NCBI RefSeq assembly: GCF_009834515.1
Contig: NZ_CP019426.1
Location: 620,001-684,000 of the forward strand
DNA length: 64,000 nt
Direction: 5' to 3'
From: Pseudomonas sp. R84
GTDB lineage: Bacteria > Pseudomonadota > Gammaproteobacteria > Pseudomonadales > Pseudomonadaceae
Numbering within the stretch: the first letter of the stretch is position 1; each line of letters starts with the position of its first letter. Shown here piece after piece: positions 17,322-27,712 of the stretch. Both the position numbers and the translations under genes were made by a program. Below the pieces are notes generated by a model. That model was not told the DNA's origin. It saw only the letters and a list, made by a program, of their open reading frames with translations, and made no database searches.

Positions 17322-18821
17322 ATGCCGCACACGAAAGATCAATTACCCGACGCGCTGTATGGCGCCGCACAGGTGCGCGAACTCGATGCACGGCTGATTG
17401 CCGCCGGTACGCCGGGCTTCGAATTGATGCAGCGCGCGGCCCATTCGACGTGGCGAGCACTGGTGCGGCAATGGCCGTCGGCGACTGAACTGACGGTGCT
17501 GGCCGGGCATGGCAACAATGCCGGTGACGGTTATCTGGTCGCGGCCTTGGCGCAGCGAGCCGGCTGGCAGGTGCGGGTGTTGGCGGTCGGCGATCCGCAG
17601 CGTTTGCAGGGCGATGCCGCGCAGGCCCATGCCGAAGCGTTGGCGGAAGGTGTTGCGGTGCAGGCCTGGCAGGCTGAAAGCGAATTACGCGGCGTCATTC
17701 TCGATGCATTGCTCGGCACGGGTCTGAGCGGGGACGTGCGCGAGCCTTATCTCTCGGCGATCAAGGCAATCAACGCCAGCGGTTTGCCGGTGACCGCCGT
17801 CGATATTCCTTCTGGTCTGAGCGCCGACACCGGGCATGTTCTGGGCGCCGCTGTGCAGGCTGATCTTACGGTGACCTTTATCGGGCTGAAAATCGGTCTG
17901 TTCACCGGCGACGCAGCGGATCATGTCGGCCAATTGGTATTTAACGATTTGCAGGCCCGCGCCGACATCTATCGTGACATTCCATTTATCGCCCGAAGGC
18001 TCAACACGGCTAATCTTCCGAGGTTGGCGGCGCGTGCCCCGACTTCGCACAAGGGCCGTTTCGGCCATGTGCTGTTGATCGGCGGCGATCACGGTTTTGG
18101 CGGGGCGATTCTGCTCAGCACCGAAACGGCCCTGCGCAGTGGCGCGGGCATGGTGTCGCTGGCGACCCGTCCTGAACACATCCCCGCAGCACTGAGTCGA
18201 GTGCCGGAAGCCATGGCGCTCGGCGCGTCTTCTGCCAATCAGTTGATGGGTTTGCTGGAGAAAGTTTCTGTGCTGGTGGTCGGCCCGGGACTTGGGCAGG
18301 CCAGTTGGGGCCGCGCACTGTTGTCGGCGGCCGCCAACGCAGCACTGCCGCAAGTATGGGACGCCGACGCATTGAACCTGCTGGCGAGCGGTTTCGTTGA
18401 GTTGCCCAAGGATTGCGTGATCACCCCGCATCCGGGCGAAGCCGCGCGCTTGCTGGGAATCAGCACCGCCGAAGTGCAAGCGGATCGTCCGGCGGCGGCG
18501 CTGGCATTGAGCAAAAAATATACAGCGGTTGTGGTGTTGAAAGGCGCCGGCAGCCTGATCGCTCACCCCGATGGCCGTCTGGCGTTGTGTCACCAAGGTC
18601 ATCCGGCCATGGCCACCGCCGGACTCGGCGACGTGCTGGCCGGTTTGACCGGTGCGCTGCTGGCACAAGGCATGGACGGCTTCGATGCTGCCTGCCTGGC
18701 CGTCTGGCTGCACGCCAATGCCGGTAGGCAACAAGGAAAATTCGGCCGTGGGCTGGCGGCCAGTGATCTGATTCCAGCCATTCGTCAGTTGTTGGAGGAG
18801 CAAGCACCGTGTCTGAAGTAA
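17322..18821 (+). CDS. nnrD: Bifunctional NAD(P)HX epimerase/dehydratase
   Basis: 499 residues, a fusion. The N-terminal YjeF_N epimerase domain (residues about 1-215, AGHGNNAGDGYLVA) converts R-NAD(P)HX to S. The C-terminal kinase-fold ADP-dependent dehydratase (about 225-495, with NTANLPRLAARAPTSHKG and AGLGDVLAGLTGALL) repairs the S form. Together they rescue hydrated nicotinamide cofactors. The ATG at 17322 leaves 63 bp to queG. The end overlaps tsaE by 13 bp, tying it to the long downstream operon. Confidence 0.95.
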   Translation: MPHTKDQLPDALYGAAQVRELDARLIAAGTPGFELMQRAAHSTWRALVRQWPSATELTVLAGHGNNAGDGYLVAALAQRAGWQVRVLAVGDPQRLQGDAAQAHAEALAEGVAVQAWQAESELRGVILDALLGTGLSGDVREPYLSAIKAINASGLPVTAVDIPSGLSADTGHVLGAAVQADLTVTFIGLKIGLFTGDAADHVGQLVFNDLQARADIYRDIPFIARRLNTANLPRLAARAPTSHKGRFGHVLLIGGDHGFGGAILLSTETALRSGAGMVSLATRPEHIPAALSRVPEAMALGASSANQLMGLLEKVSVLVVGPGLGQASWGRALLSAAANAALPQVWDADALNLLASGFVELPKDCVITPHPGEAARLLGISTAEVQADRPAAALALSKKYTAVVVLKGAGSLIAHPDGRLALCHQGHPAMATAGLGDVLAGLTGALLAQGMDGFDAACLAVWLHANAGRQQGKFGRGLAASDLIPAIRQLLEEQAPCLK

Positions 18822-19279
18822 CCCTGTACCTGGCCGATGAACAGGCCATGAGCGACTTTGGCGCACGGATTGCCCGCGTGACTCAAGGCCACGGGCTGAT
18901 TTTTCTCGAAGGCAACCTGGGCATGGGCAAAACCACGCTATCGCGGGGCATCATTCGTGGCTTGGGCCACGTTGGCTCGGTAAAAAGTCCGACCTTCACC
19001 TTGGTCGAACCCTACGAAATCGGTGACATCCGCGCCTTCCACTTCGACCTGTATCGCCTGGTCGATCCGGAAGAACTGGAGTTTCTCGGCATCCGCGACT
19101 ACTTCGAAGACGACGCCCTTTGCCTGATCGAGTGGCCCGATAAAGGTGCAGGCTTTTTGCCAAAGCCTGACCTGACCATTACCATTAGCCCGCAAGACAG
19201 CGGGCGTTCGCTGAAAATTTTATCCCAGGGCTCGCGTGGCGAGGCCTGGTGTGCCGCTTTGGCATTGGAATCCAATTAA
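18809..19279 (+). CDS. tsaE: tRNA t6A biosynthesis ATPase TsaE
   Basis: 156 residues from a GTG start with GGAGG about 12 bp upstream. Walker A is GNLGMGKTTLSRG. It is followed by KSPTFTLVEPY and FHFDLYRLVDPEELEFLG, the typical TsaE core, and LIEWPDKG. It powers the TsaBDE cycle that makes N6-threonylcarbamoyladenosine on ANN-decoding tRNAs. Its start lies inside nnrD, a sign of translational coupling. Confidence 0.96.
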   Translation: MSEVTLYLADEQAMSDFGARIARVTQGHGLIFLEGNLGMGKTTLSRGIIRGLGHVGSVKSPTFTLVEPYEIGDIRAFHFDLYRLVDPEELEFLGIRDYFEDDALCLIEWPDKGAGFLPKPDLTITISPQDSGRSLKILSQGSRGEAWCAALALESN

Positions 19280-19294
19280 ATGATGGGGTTAGGT

Positions 19295-20710
19295 ATGCGC
19301 TTTCGCGCGTTGGTGGCTGCCGCTGGACTGTTGTTGATGGCAGTAACCGTCAACGCTGTGGCCGATTCGAAGGTCAACAGCGTGCGCCTGTGGCGGGCGC
19401 CGGACAACACGCGACTGGTCTTCGACCTCAGCGGTCCGGTGCAGCACAGCGTGTTTACCCTGACCGCTCCGGATCGACTGGTCATCGACATCAACGGCGC
19501 CACCCTCGGTGCGCCACTGAATGTGCAGACTGCGAACACGCCGATCACCGCAATGCGTTCGGCCCAGCGTACGCCGACCGATTTGCGCGTGGTCATCGAC
19601 CTGAAGAAAGCCGTCACCCCGAAAAGCTTCTCGCTGGCGCCGAACGCGCAGTACGGCAACCGTCTGGTGGTAGACCTGTTCGATAACCCGGCCGACGCCG
19701 CCCCGCCGCCTGCGCCAACGCCGCAGGTGGCGACAGTGCCAGCGGTCCCGGTAACCCCGACCGAGCCGGCAATCAAGTTGCCACCAGCCCCAGCCGGCAA
19801 ACGCGACATTATTGTCGTGATCGATGCCGGCCACGGCGGCGAAGACCCGGGTGCGTCCGGCTCGCGCGGTCAGCGTGAGAAAGACGTGGTATTGCAGATC
19901 GCCCGCGAGTTGCAGCGTCAGGTCAACGGCATGAAAGGCTTCCGCGCCGAATTGACCCGTACCGGCGACTACTTCATCCCGCTGCGCGGCCGTACCGAAA
20001 TCGCCCGCAAGAAGGGCGCCGACCTGTTCGTCTCGATTCACGCCGACGCTGCGCCGTCTGCGGCCGCCTTCGGCGCCTCGGTGTTTGCCCTGTCTGATCG
20101 CGGTGCAACTTCCGAGACAGCGCGTTGGCTGGCCGACAGCGAAAACCGTTCCGACTTGATCGGTGGTGCCGGCAACGTCAGCCTCGACGACAAGGACCGC
20201 ATGCTCGCGGGCGTGTTGCTCGACCTGTCGATGACCGCCTCGCTGACCTCCAGCCTCAACGTCGGGCAGAAAGTCCTGACCAACATCGGCCGTGTCACGC
20301 CACTGCACAAACAGCGTGTGGAGCAGGCCGGGTTCATGGTGCTGAAGTCGCCGGACATCCCGTCGATCCTGGTCGAAACCGGCTTCATCTCCAACGCCAA
20401 CGAAGCGAACAAACTCTCGGCGTCGAGCCACCAGCAAGCGCTGGCGCGTTCGATCAGCAGCGGCGTGCGTCAGTTCTTCCAGCAGAACCCGCCGCCGGGC
20501 ACGTACATCGCCTGGCTGCGTGATTCCGGCAAGATCGCCCAAGGCCCGCGCGATCACCGCGTCGGCCCGGGTGAGACGCTGGCGATGATCGGCGTGCGTT
20601 ATCAGGTGTCGCCGGCCACGCTGCGTGCCGCCAACAACCTGAAAAGCGATGAGCTGAAAGTCGGTCAGCACTTGACCATTCCAGGCACCGAACTGGCGTC
20701 CAAAGAATGA
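19295..20710 (+). CDS. amiB: N-acetylmuramoyl-L-alanine amidase
   Basis: 471 residues from the ATG at 19295 (an upstream in-frame ATG at 19280 is possible; GGGGTTAGG favours 19295). The signal peptide ends near VNAVA. Domains in order: AMIN (about residues 30-125), a proline-rich linker, Amidase_3 zinc hydrolase (about 170-395; [13 protein letters not shown] for Zn, [17 protein letters not shown]), then a LysM repeat at the C-terminus ([14 protein letters not shown]). It cleaves septal peptidoglycan at division in the periplasm. It overlaps mutL by 4 bp (ATGA). Confidence 0.95.
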   Translation: MRFRALVAAAGLLLMAVTVNAVADSKVNSVRLWRAPDNTRLVFDLSGPVQHSVFTLTAPDRLVIDINGATLGAPLNVQTANTPITAMRSAQRTPTDLRVVIDLKKAVTPKSFSLAPNAQYGNRLVVDLFDNPADAAPPPAPTPQVATVPAVPVTPTEPAIKLPPAPAGKRDIIVVIDAGHGGEDPGASGSRGQREKDVVLQIARELQRQVNGMKGFRAELTRTGDYFIPLRGRTEIARKKGADLFVSIHADAAPSAAAFGASVFALSDRGATSETARWLADSENRSDLIGGAGNVSLDDKDRMLAGVLLDLSMTASLTSSLNVGQKVLTNIGRVTPLHKQRVEQAGFMVLKSPDIPSILVETGFISNANEANKLSASSHQQALARSISSGVRQFFQQNPPPGTYIAWLRDSGKIAQGPRDHRVGPGETLAMIGVRYQVSPATLRAANNLKSDELKVGQHLTIPGTELASKE

Positions 20711-22620
20711 ACGAAGTGCTGAACGCGGCTGCCCGCATCGAACTGCTCAGCCCACGGCTGGCGAACCAGATTGCCGCCGGTGAAGTGGTTGAACGCCCGG
20801 CTTCGGTGATCAAGGAACTGCTGGAAAACAGCCTCGACTCCGGTGCCAAACGTATTGATGTCGACGTCGAGCAGGGCGGGGTCAAGCTGCTGCGCGTACG
20901 TGATGACGGCAGCGGGATTTCCGCCGATGACTTGCCGTTGGCGCTGGCCCGTCACGCCACCAGCAAGATCCGCAACCTCGAAGACCTTGAACAGGTAATG
21001 AGCCTGGGTTTCCGTGGTGAGGCGCTGGCCTCGATCAGCTCCGTGGCGCGTCTGACCCTGACCTCGCGCACCCGTGGTGCCGATCAAGCCTGGCAAGTCG
21101 AAACCGAAGGTCGCGACATGGCGCCTCGTGTTCAGCCGGCGGCGCATCCGGTCGGCACTTCGGTGGAAGTCCGCGATCTGTTCTTCAACACCCCGGCGCG
21201 GCGCAAATTCCTCAAGACCGAAAAAACCGAATTCGATCATCTGCAAGAAGTGATCAAGCGTCTGGCGCTGGCGCGTTTCGACGTCGCGTTTCATCTGCGC
21301 CACAACGGCAAGACCATTCTCAGTCTGCATGAGGCCCACGATGACGCGGCCCGTGCCCGGCGTGTGGCGGCAATCTGCGGCTCGGGCTTCCTTGAGCAGG
21401 CGCTGCCGATCGAGATCGAACGCAATGGCTTGCATCTTTGGGGCTGGGTCGGTTTGCCGACCTTCAACCGTAGTCAGGCGGATTTGCAGTATTTCTTTGT
21501 GAATGGCCGGGCGGTGCGCGACAAACTGGTGGCCCATGCGGTGCGTCAGGCTTATCGCGATGTGTTGTTCAACGGCCGCCATCCGACCTTTGCGCTGTTC
21601 TTCGAGGTCGATCCGGCAGCCGTCGACGTCAACGTTCACCCGACCAAACACGAAGTGCGCTTCCGAGACGGTCGGATGGTGCATGACTTCCTTTATGGCA
21701 CCTTGCACCGCGCGTTGGGCGATGTGCGTCCGGAAGATCAGCTTGCCGGTTCTGTCACCACTGCGATCGTCCGCCCAAGCGGCCTCGATGCCGGTGAGTT
21801 CGGCCCACAGGGCGAAATGCGTCTGGCGGCCAATGCGCTGCTGGAGCAGCCGCAGGCGCAACCGGCGTTCAATACCTCGTCCGGTGCCGGTGCTGGCGGC
21901 GCTTACCAGTATCAATACACGCCGCGCCCGCAATCGGCGGTGCCGCCGGCTGCCGAGGCGCAGGCCGCATACCGCGAGTTTTTCGCGCCGCTGCCTGAGG
22001 CCAATGCCAACGCACTGCCGGCTGGTCAGGAAGATATTCCGCCGCTCGGTTACGCACTGGCGCAGCTCAAGGGCATCTACATTCTGTCCGAGAACGCTCA
22101 AGGTCTGGTGTTGGTGGATATGCATGCCGCCCATGAACGGATCATGTATGAGCGTCTGAAAATCGCCATGGCCAGCGAAGGCCTCAGTGGCCAGCCATTG
22201 CTGGTGCCGGAATCGCTGGCGGTCAGTCAGCGCGAGGCCGATTGTGCTGAAGAGCACGCCGCATGGTTCCAGCGACTGGGCTTTGAATTGCAGCGTCTGG
22301 GCCCGGAAACCCTGGCGATCCGCCAGATCCCGGCTTTGTTGAAGCAGGCCGAAGCCAACCGTCTGGTCGGTGACGTGCTGTCGGATCTGATGGAGTACGG
22401 CACCAGCGACAGGATTCAGGCGCACCTCAACGAATTGCTCGGCACCATGGCCTGTCACGGCGCGATTCGCGCCAACCGGCGCCTGGCCCTGCCGGAAATG
22501 AACGGCCTGCTGCGTGACATGGAAAACACCGAGCGCAGCGGTCAATGCAACCATGGCCGACCGACCTGGACCCAATTGGGCCTGGACGATCTGGACAAAC
22601 TGTTCCTGCGCGGTCGTTGA
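20707..22620 (+). CDS. mutL: DNA mismatch repair protein MutL
   Basis: 637 residues. The GHKL ATPase motifs are all present: [18 protein letters not shown], and [13 protein letters not shown] flexible linker (about 350-430) is followed by the C-terminal dimerisation domain. The segment [12 protein letters not shown] fits the DQHA(X)2E(X)4E endonuclease signature, so this MutL may nick DNA, unlike E. coli MutL; P. aeruginosa MutL is similar. The start ATG overlaps the amiB stop, and miaA begins in its stop codon. Confidence 0.97.
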   Translation: MNEVLNAAARIELLSPRLANQIAAGEVVERPASVIKELLENSLDSGAKRIDVDVEQGGVKLLRVRDDGSGISADDLPLALARHATSKIRNLEDLEQVMSLGFRGEALASISSVARLTLTSRTRGADQAWQVETEGRDMAPRVQPAAHPVGTSVEVRDLFFNTPARRKFLKTEKTEFDHLQEVIKRLALARFDVAFHLRHNGKTILSLHEAHDDAARARRVAAICGSGFLEQALPIEIERNGLHLWGWVGLPTFNRSQADLQYFFVNGRAVRDKLVAHAVRQAYRDVLFNGRHPTFALFFEVDPAAVDVNVHPTKHEVRFRDGRMVHDFLYGTLHRALGDVRPEDQLAGSVTTAIVRPSGLDAGEFGPQGEMRLAANALLEQPQAQPAFNTSSGAGAGGAYQYQYTPRPQSAVPPAAEAQAAYREFFAPLPEANANALPAGQEDIPPLGYALAQLKGIYILSENAQGLVLVDMHAAHERIMYERLKIAMASEGLSGQPLLVPESLAVSQREADCAEEHAAWFQRLGFELQRLGPETLAIRQIPALLKQAEANRLVGDVLSDLMEYGTSDRIQAHLNELLGTMACHGAIRANRRLALPEMNGLLRDMENTERSGQCNHGRPTWTQLGLDDLDKLFLRGR

Positions 22621-23591
22621 TGAGCCAGCTACCTCCAGCGATTTTCCTGATGGGCCCGACCGCTGCGGGCAAGACCGATCTGGCCATCGAGCTGACCAAG
22701 GTGCTGCCGTGCGAGTTGATCAGTGTCGATTCGGCGCTGGTCTATCGCGGCATGGACATCGGCACCGCCAAGCCTTCGAGAGAACTGCTGGCCGAATATC
22801 CGCACCGTTTGATCGATATCCTTGATCCGGCTGAAGCCTATTCGGCTGCGGATTTTCGTCGTGACGCCCTGCAAGCCATGGCCGAGATCACCTCGCGCGG
22901 AAAAATTCCGCTGTTGGTGGGCGGTACGATGCTCTATTACAAGGCTTTGGTCGAAGGTCTGGCGGATATGCCAGCGGCCGATGCCGAGGTTCGCGCGCAG
23001 ATCGAAGAAGAGGCTGCACGCCTTGGCTGGCAAGCCCTGCACGACCAATTGGCGGTCATCGATCCGGTGTCCGCGGCGCGGATTCACCCGAACGATCCGC
23101 AGCGCCTGAGTCGCGCGCTGGAAGTTTACCGAGTCAGCGGTCAGAGCATGACTGCGCTGCGCCAGCAACAATCTGCGCAAAGTACTGAAGCAGCCGCTTC
23201 GGGACTGCAACAATTGCCCTATACTGTCGCGAACTTGGCCATTGCCCCGGCAAACCGCCAGGTACTGCACGAGCGCATTAAACAAAGATTCACAATTATG
23301 TTGGAACAGGGATTCATCGACGAGGTCGTAGCCCTGCGTAAAAGAAGTGACCTGCATTCAGGGTTGCCGTCTATACGTGCGGTAGGCTACCGCCAAGTCT
23401 GGGATTACCTGGATGGCAAGCTGACGTTGGCCGACATGCAGGAGCGCGGCATCATCGCCACGCGCCAATTGGCCAAACGCCAGTTCACCTGGCTGCGCAG
23501 CTGGGAAGATCTACACTGGCTGGACAGTCTTGATTGCGACAATCTGCCACGCGCCTTGAAATACCTTGGGACCATCTCCATATTGAGCTGA
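22620..23591 (+). CDS. miaA: tRNA dimethylallyltransferase
   Basis: 323 residues. It adds the isopentenyl group to A37 of tRNAs reading UNN codons. Visible motifs are the P-loop [14 protein letters not shown], the substrate loop [29 protein letters not shown], and [12 protein letters not shown]. The ATG (22620) shares one base with the mutL stop codon, which indicates tight coupling. In other gammaproteobacteria, hfq promoters lie inside miaA; I did not identify one here. Confidence 0.97.
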   Translation: MSQLPPAIFLMGPTAAGKTDLAIELTKVLPCELISVDSALVYRGMDIGTAKPSRELLAEYPHRLIDILDPAEAYSAADFRRDALQAMAEITSRGKIPLLVGGTMLYYKALVEGLADMPAADAEVRAQIEEEAARLGWQALHDQLAVIDPVSAARIHPNDPQRLSRALEVYRVSGQSMTALRQQQSAQSTEAAASGLQQLPYTVANLAIAPANRQVLHERIKQRFTIMLEQGFIDEVVALRKRSDLHSGLPSIRAVGYRQVWDYLDGKLTLADMQERGIIATRQLAKRQFTWLRSWEDLHWLDSLDCDNLPRALKYLGTISILS

Positions 23592-23686
23592 GTCCTTGCA
23601 ATTGCCGTCTATCCTTGGGGGTGTGGCGGCCAAAGCCATCTGAATTACCTATTTTTTATTATTGAATCCTTAAAGGAGTGCGGCAC

Positions 23687-23947
23687 ATGTCAAAAGGGCA
23701 TTCGCTACAAGACCCTTACTTGAATACTTTACGTAAAGAGAAAGTTGGGGTTTCCATCTATCTGGTCAACGGTATCAAACTGCAAGGCACGATCGAGTCG
23801 TTCGACCAGTTCGTGATCCTGCTGAAAAACACCGTGAGCCAAATGGTTTACAAACACGCTATCTCGACAGTAGTGCCGGTTCGTCCAATTCGTCTGCCTA
23901 GCGCAACCGAATCCGAAGCAGGTGACGCTGAGCCAGGTAACGCCTGA
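23687..23947 (+). CDS. hfq: RNA chaperone Hfq
   Basis: 86 residues. The Sm1 motif ([20 protein letters not shown]) and Sm2 motif ([10 protein letters not shown]) are complete; N-terminal [14 protein letters not shown] carries the distal and proximal RNA-binding residues. The C-terminal tail is short and acidic, as in Pseudomonas. It forms a hexamer that pairs sRNAs with mRNAs and mediates catabolite repression with Crc. SD AAGGAG precedes the ATG at 23687; hflX follows after 12 bp. Confidence 0.98.
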   Translation: MSKGHSLQDPYLNTLRKEKVGVSIYLVNGIKLQGTIESFDQFVILLKNTVSQMVYKHAISTVVPVRPIRLPSATESEAGDAEPGNA

Positions 23948-23959
23948 TAGGAGTCTCCT

Positions 23960-25261
23960 TTGTTCTTTGAGCGCCACGGTGGTGGTGAGCGAGTGATCCT
24001 CGTTCACTTGGATGGACAGGACCCTGAGGCGCGCGAAGATCCGCAGGAGTTTCAGGAATTGGCTAATTCGGCCGGCGCCGAGACCGTTGCGTTTTTTAAC
24101 GTGCCGCGTCATCGGCCAACCGCCAAATTTCTGATCGGCAGCGGCAAGGTCGAGGAACTGCGCGACCTGGTCAAGGCTGAAGAAGCCGATCTGGTGATTT
24201 TCAATCACATCCTCACGCCCAGTCAGGAACGTAACCTCGAACGTGTTTTCGAGTGTCGCGTGATCGACCGTACCGGTCTGATTCTCGATATTTTTGCCCA
24301 GCGCGCCCGCACCCATGAAGGCAAGCTCCAGGTTGAACTGGCCCAGCTTGACCACATGAGCACGCGGTTGGTTCGCGGCTGGACTCACCTTGAACGTCAG
24401 GGTGGCGGTATCGGCATGCGCGGTCCAGGTGAAACCCAACTGGAAACCGACCGCCGTTTGCTGCGGGTTCGCCTACGCCAGATCAAGGGCCGGCTCGAGA
24501 AGGTGCGCAGCCAGCGCGAGCAATCGCGACGCGGCCGCTCCCGTGCGGATATCCCTACCGTGTCTCTGGTGGGATATACCAACGCCGGCAAATCCACGCT
24601 CTTCAACAACGTGACGAAATCCGATGTCTACGCGGCCGACCAATTGTTCGCCACGCTGGACCCGACCCTGCGCCGTCTCGACATTGACGACCTGGGGCCG
24701 ATCGTTCTAGCGGACACGGTGGGCTTCATTCGTCACTTGCCGCACAAGCTGGTCGAAGCATTTCGGTCTACCCTCGAAGAGTCGAGCAATTCCGATCTGC
24801 TGTTGCACGTGATCGATGCGGCCGAACCGGATCGCATGTTGCAGATCGAGCAGGTGATGGTGGTGCTGGGCGAGATTGGTGCCCAGGACTTGCCGATCCT
24901 CGAGGTCTATAACAAACTCGATTTGCTTGAAGGTGTTGAGCCACAAATCCAGCGCGACGAAAACGGCAAGCCCCAGCGGGTCTGGCTGTCGGCGCGTGAT
25001 GGCAGTGGTCTGGAATTGCTTGAACAAGCCATCGCCGAATTGCTTGGCAGTGATTTGTTTATCGGTACCTTGCGCTTGCCGCAACGATTCGCGCGACTGC
25101 GTGCGCAGTTTTTCGAACTCGGTGCGGTGCAGAAAGAAGAGCACGACGAAGAAGGCATCAGTTTGCTGGCCGTTCGTTTGCCCCGTGTCGAGTTGAATCG
25201 ACTGGTAAGCCGCGAAGGATTGCAGCCGATGGAATTCATCGAGCAACACACTTTGCAATAA
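23960..25261 (+). CDS. hflX: Ribosome-associated GTPase HflX
   Basis: 433 residues from a TTG start (SD TAGGAG 6-10 bp upstream); no ATG in frame would preserve the conserved N-terminus FFERHGGGERVILV. The N-terminal HflX domain (about 1-190, with GKVEELRDLV and GPGETQLETDRR) is followed by a TRAFAC GTPase domain with G1 GYTNAGKSTLFN, G3 DTVGFI and G4 NKLD. HflX splits stalled ribosomes after stress. It is part of the hfq-hflXKC cluster. Confidence 0.96.
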   Translation: MFFERHGGGERVILVHLDGQDPEAREDPQEFQELANSAGAETVAFFNVPRHRPTAKFLIGSGKVEELRDLVKAEEADLVIFNHILTPSQERNLERVFECRVIDRTGLILDIFAQRARTHEGKLQVELAQLDHMSTRLVRGWTHLERQGGGIGMRGPGETQLETDRRLLRVRLRQIKGRLEKVRSQREQSRRGRSRADIPTVSLVGYTNAGKSTLFNNVTKSDVYAADQLFATLDPTLRRLDIDDLGPIVLADTVGFIRHLPHKLVEAFRSTLEESSNSDLLLHVIDAAEPDRMLQIEQVMVVLGEIGAQDLPILEVYNKLDLLEGVEPQIQRDENGKPQRVWLSARDGSGLELLEQAIAELLGSDLFIGTLRLPQRFARLRAQFFELGAVQKEEHDEEGISLLAVRLPRVELNRLVSREGLQPMEFIEQHTLQ

Positions 25262-25357
25262 AAGCCTGACAAAGCGGTTGTGCCGCAACGGCAGGCATTC
25301 TGTAGCATTGGTCGGCGCGCCGTGGGTGCGTCTTTGCTTTATCAGATGGAGAGCGCT

Positions 25358-26530
25358 ATGGCTTGGAATGAGCCGGGTGGCAACTCGAATAATCAGGATC
25401 CTTGGGGTGGCAAACGCCGCAATAACGGCGACCGCAAGGGGCCACCGGATCTCGACGAGGCCTTCCGAAAGCTGCAGGAAAGCCTGAACGGGTTGTTCGG
25501 TGGTGGTAAGAAACGTGGTGATGACGGCGGTGGTTCGGGCAAGAGCAGAGGCGGCTTCGGCGGTCTGCTCGGGATCGGCCTCGTTGTGCTGGCGGCTGTC
25601 TGGCTGTACAGCGCGGTTTACGTAGTGGACGAGCAGGAGCAAGCCGTGGTGCTGCGCTTCGGCAAGTACTACGAGACTGTCGGCCCGGGCCTGAACATCT
25701 ACTTCCCGCCGATCGATAAAAAGTACATGGAAAACGTCACGCGTGAGCGTGCCTACACCAAGCAGGGCCAGATGCTGACCGAAGACGAGAACATCGTCGA
25801 AGTGCCGCTGACCGTGCAGTACAAGATCAGCAACCTGCAGGACTTCGTGCTGAACGTCGATCAGCCGGAAATCAGCCTGCAACATGCGACCGACAGCGCC
25901 CTGCGCCACGTGGTGGGTTCCACCGCCATGGACCAGGTGCTGACCGAAGGTCGTGAATTGATGGCCAGCGAAATCAAGGAGCGTCTGCAACGTTTCCTCG
26001 ATACCTATCGCACCGGTATCACCGTCACTCAGGTCAACGTACAGAGCGCAGCGGCACCGCGTGAAGTGCAGGAAGCCTTTGACGATGTGATCCGCGCCCG
26101 TGAAGACGAGCAGCGTTCGCGCAACCAGGCTGAAACCTACGCCAACGGCGTCGTGCCGGAAGCCCGTGGTCAGGCCCAGCGTATCCTTGAGGATGCCAAC
26201 GGTTACCGTGACGAGACGGTCTCGCGTGCCAAGGGTGAAGCTGATCGCTTTACCAAACTGGTCGCCGAGTATCGCAAGGCACCTGAAGTCACCCGCCAGC
26301 GTCTGTACCTGGACACCATGCAGGAAGTCTTCAGCAACACCAGCAAGGTACTCGTGACCGGCAACAAGAACGGCCAGAGCAACCTGCTTTACCTGCCGTT
26401 GGACAAAATGATTCAGAACAGTTCGGGCAGCAATGCACCGGTCACCGGTTCGGCTGCCGCCAGCAACAACACGGACGTCACGCCGCATGTCACTGACCTG
26501 CCGCAGTCGCGCACAAGGGAGACCCGCTGA
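25358..26530 (+). CDS. hflK: FtsH protease regulator HflK
   Basis: 390 residues beginning MAWNEPGGNSNNQDPWGG. A Gly/Asn/Lys-rich cytoplasmic N-terminus is followed by one membrane helix (about residues 68-88, GLLGIGLVVLAAVWLYSAVY) and a periplasmic SPFH/prohibitin domain (about 90-300). With HflC it builds a membrane cage around FtsH. The start at 25358 has GGAG 7-10 bp upstream. hflC begins in its stop codon (TGATG). Confidence 0.96.
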   Translation: MAWNEPGGNSNNQDPWGGKRRNNGDRKGPPDLDEAFRKLQESLNGLFGGGKKRGDDGGGSGKSRGGFGGLLGIGLVVLAAVWLYSAVYVVDEQEQAVVLRFGKYYETVGPGLNIYFPPIDKKYMENVTRERAYTKQGQMLTEDENIVEVPLTVQYKISNLQDFVLNVDQPEISLQHATDSALRHVVGSTAMDQVLTEGRELMASEIKERLQRFLDTYRTGITVTQVNVQSAAAPREVQEAFDDVIRAREDEQRSRNQAETYANGVVPEARGQAQRILEDANGYRDETVSRAKGEADRFTKLVAEYRKAPEVTRQRLYLDTMQEVFSNTSKVLVTGNKNGQSNLLYLPLDKMIQNSSGSNAPVTGSAAASNNTDVTPHVTDLPQSRTRETR

Positions 26531-27399
26531 TGAGCAATAAATCGCTGATCGCCCTTATTGTTGGCGTCGTTGTCGTGCTGGTGGGCTGGAACTGCTTCTA
26601 CATCGTCGCTCAGACCGAGCGTGCGGTGCTGCTGCAATTCGGTCGTGTGGTTCAGGCCGATGTTCAGCCGGGTCTGCATGTGAAAGTGCCTTACGTTAAC
26701 CAGGTGCGTAAATTCGACGCACGTCTGATGACGCTGGATGCACCGACACAGCGTTTCCTGACCCTGGAAAAGAAAGCCGTGATGGTCGACGCTTATGCCA
26801 AGTGGCGCGTGAAAGATGCCGAGCGCTTCTACACCGCAACTTCCGGCCTCAAGCAAATCGCCGACGAGCGTCTGTCCCGTCGTCTGGAATCCGGTCTGCG
26901 TGACCAGTTCGGTAAGCGCACCCTGCACGAAGTGGTGTCGGGTGAGCGTGACGCACTGATGGCTGACATCACTGCTTCGCTGAACAAGATGGCGGAAAAA
27001 GAGCTGGGTATCGAAGTGGTCGATGTCCGGGTCAAGACCATCGATCTGCCTAAAGAAGTAAACCGCAGCGTGTTCGAACGTATGAGCACCGAGCGTGAGC
27101 GTGAAGCTCGCGAGCACCGCGCCAAGGGTAACGAGCTGGCTGAAGGCATCCGTGCCGACGCCGATCGTCAGCGCCGCGTGTTGCTGGCAGAAGCCTATCG
27201 TGAATCCGAAGAGGTTCGCGGTGACGGTGATGCCCAGGCCGCTGCGATTTATTCCAAGGCCTATGGTCAGGATCAGGAGTTCTACAGTTTCTACCGTAGC
27301 CTGCGCGCCTACCGTGAAAGCTTCGCGAACAAATCCGACGTATTGGTCCTCGACCCAAGCAGCGACTTTTTCCACTACCTGGAAAAGGCCAAGCCTTGA
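26530..27399 (+). CDS. hflC: FtsH protease regulator HflC
   Basis: 289 residues. An N-terminal signal-anchor helix (residues about 5-25, LIALIVGVVVVLVGWNCFY) is followed by the SPFH domain (QTERAVLLQFGRVV ... LDAPTQRFLTLEKKAV) and the helical tail (RADADRQRRVLLAEAYRESE). It is the partner of HflK. It shares one base with the hflK stop codon. The cluster ends here; the small DUF2065 gene that I recall after hflC in P. aeruginosa is not seen in the following 313 bp. Confidence 0.96.
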   Translation: MSNKSLIALIVGVVVVLVGWNCFYIVAQTERAVLLQFGRVVQADVQPGLHVKVPYVNQVRKFDARLMTLDAPTQRFLTLEKKAVMVDAYAKWRVKDAERFYTATSGLKQIADERLSRRLESGLRDQFGKRTLHEVVSGERDALMADITASLNKMAEKELGIEVVDVRVKTIDLPKEVNRSVFERMSTEREREAREHRAKGNELAEGIRADADRQRRVLLAEAYRESEEVRGDGDAQAAAIYSKAYGQDQEFYSFYRSLRAYRESFANKSDVLVLDPSSDFFHYLEKAKP

Positions 27400-27712
27400 T
27401 ACGCCGTTGACCTGAATCATTCCGCCCGGCGGCTAAAACCTCGGGCGGGGTGATCCTTTGGGAAAACGTGTGTATGATGCGGCAGCCGGGAAATTCCCGG
27501 CTTTTTTGCGTCTGCACGTTTGATTGCTGTGTTTTGTTGCAGGCATCGGGTTGAATGGCCCGAGAGTATTTCGAGGAAAGTGATGGGCGAAGCCGCTAAC
27601 AGGCCTTTCGCCGCGTCGTTCATGCGCGTGCGTTTTGAACGGTTCAGTCATTTTCTGCTTCACTCAAGGCTCGCCCGCAGGCTGGCCGCCCGGATCAAAG
27701 GGGAATGGCGTA
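27400..27712 (+). other. Intergenic region hflC-hisZ with two hairpins
   Basis: 313 bp without a convincing gene. A GC-rich hairpin at 27422-27448 (CCGCCCG...CGGGCGG) follows hflC. A second, with a T-run at 27502-27507, is listed separately. A -10-like TATGAT at 27473-27478 lies just before that terminator, but no matching -35 is seen. A reading frame at 27520-27786 crosses the hisZ start and shows no family resemblance. Confidence 0.6.
27485..27507 (+). terminator. Intrinsic terminator upstream of hisZ
   Basis: GCCGGGAA-A-TTCCCGGC followed by six T. It separates the hflXKC cluster from hisZ-purA. Confidence 0.85.

Noticed and set aside
20665..22575. 636-residue open frame antisense to mutL
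   Set aside because: Same reason: complete overlap with a gene with intact catalytic motifs.
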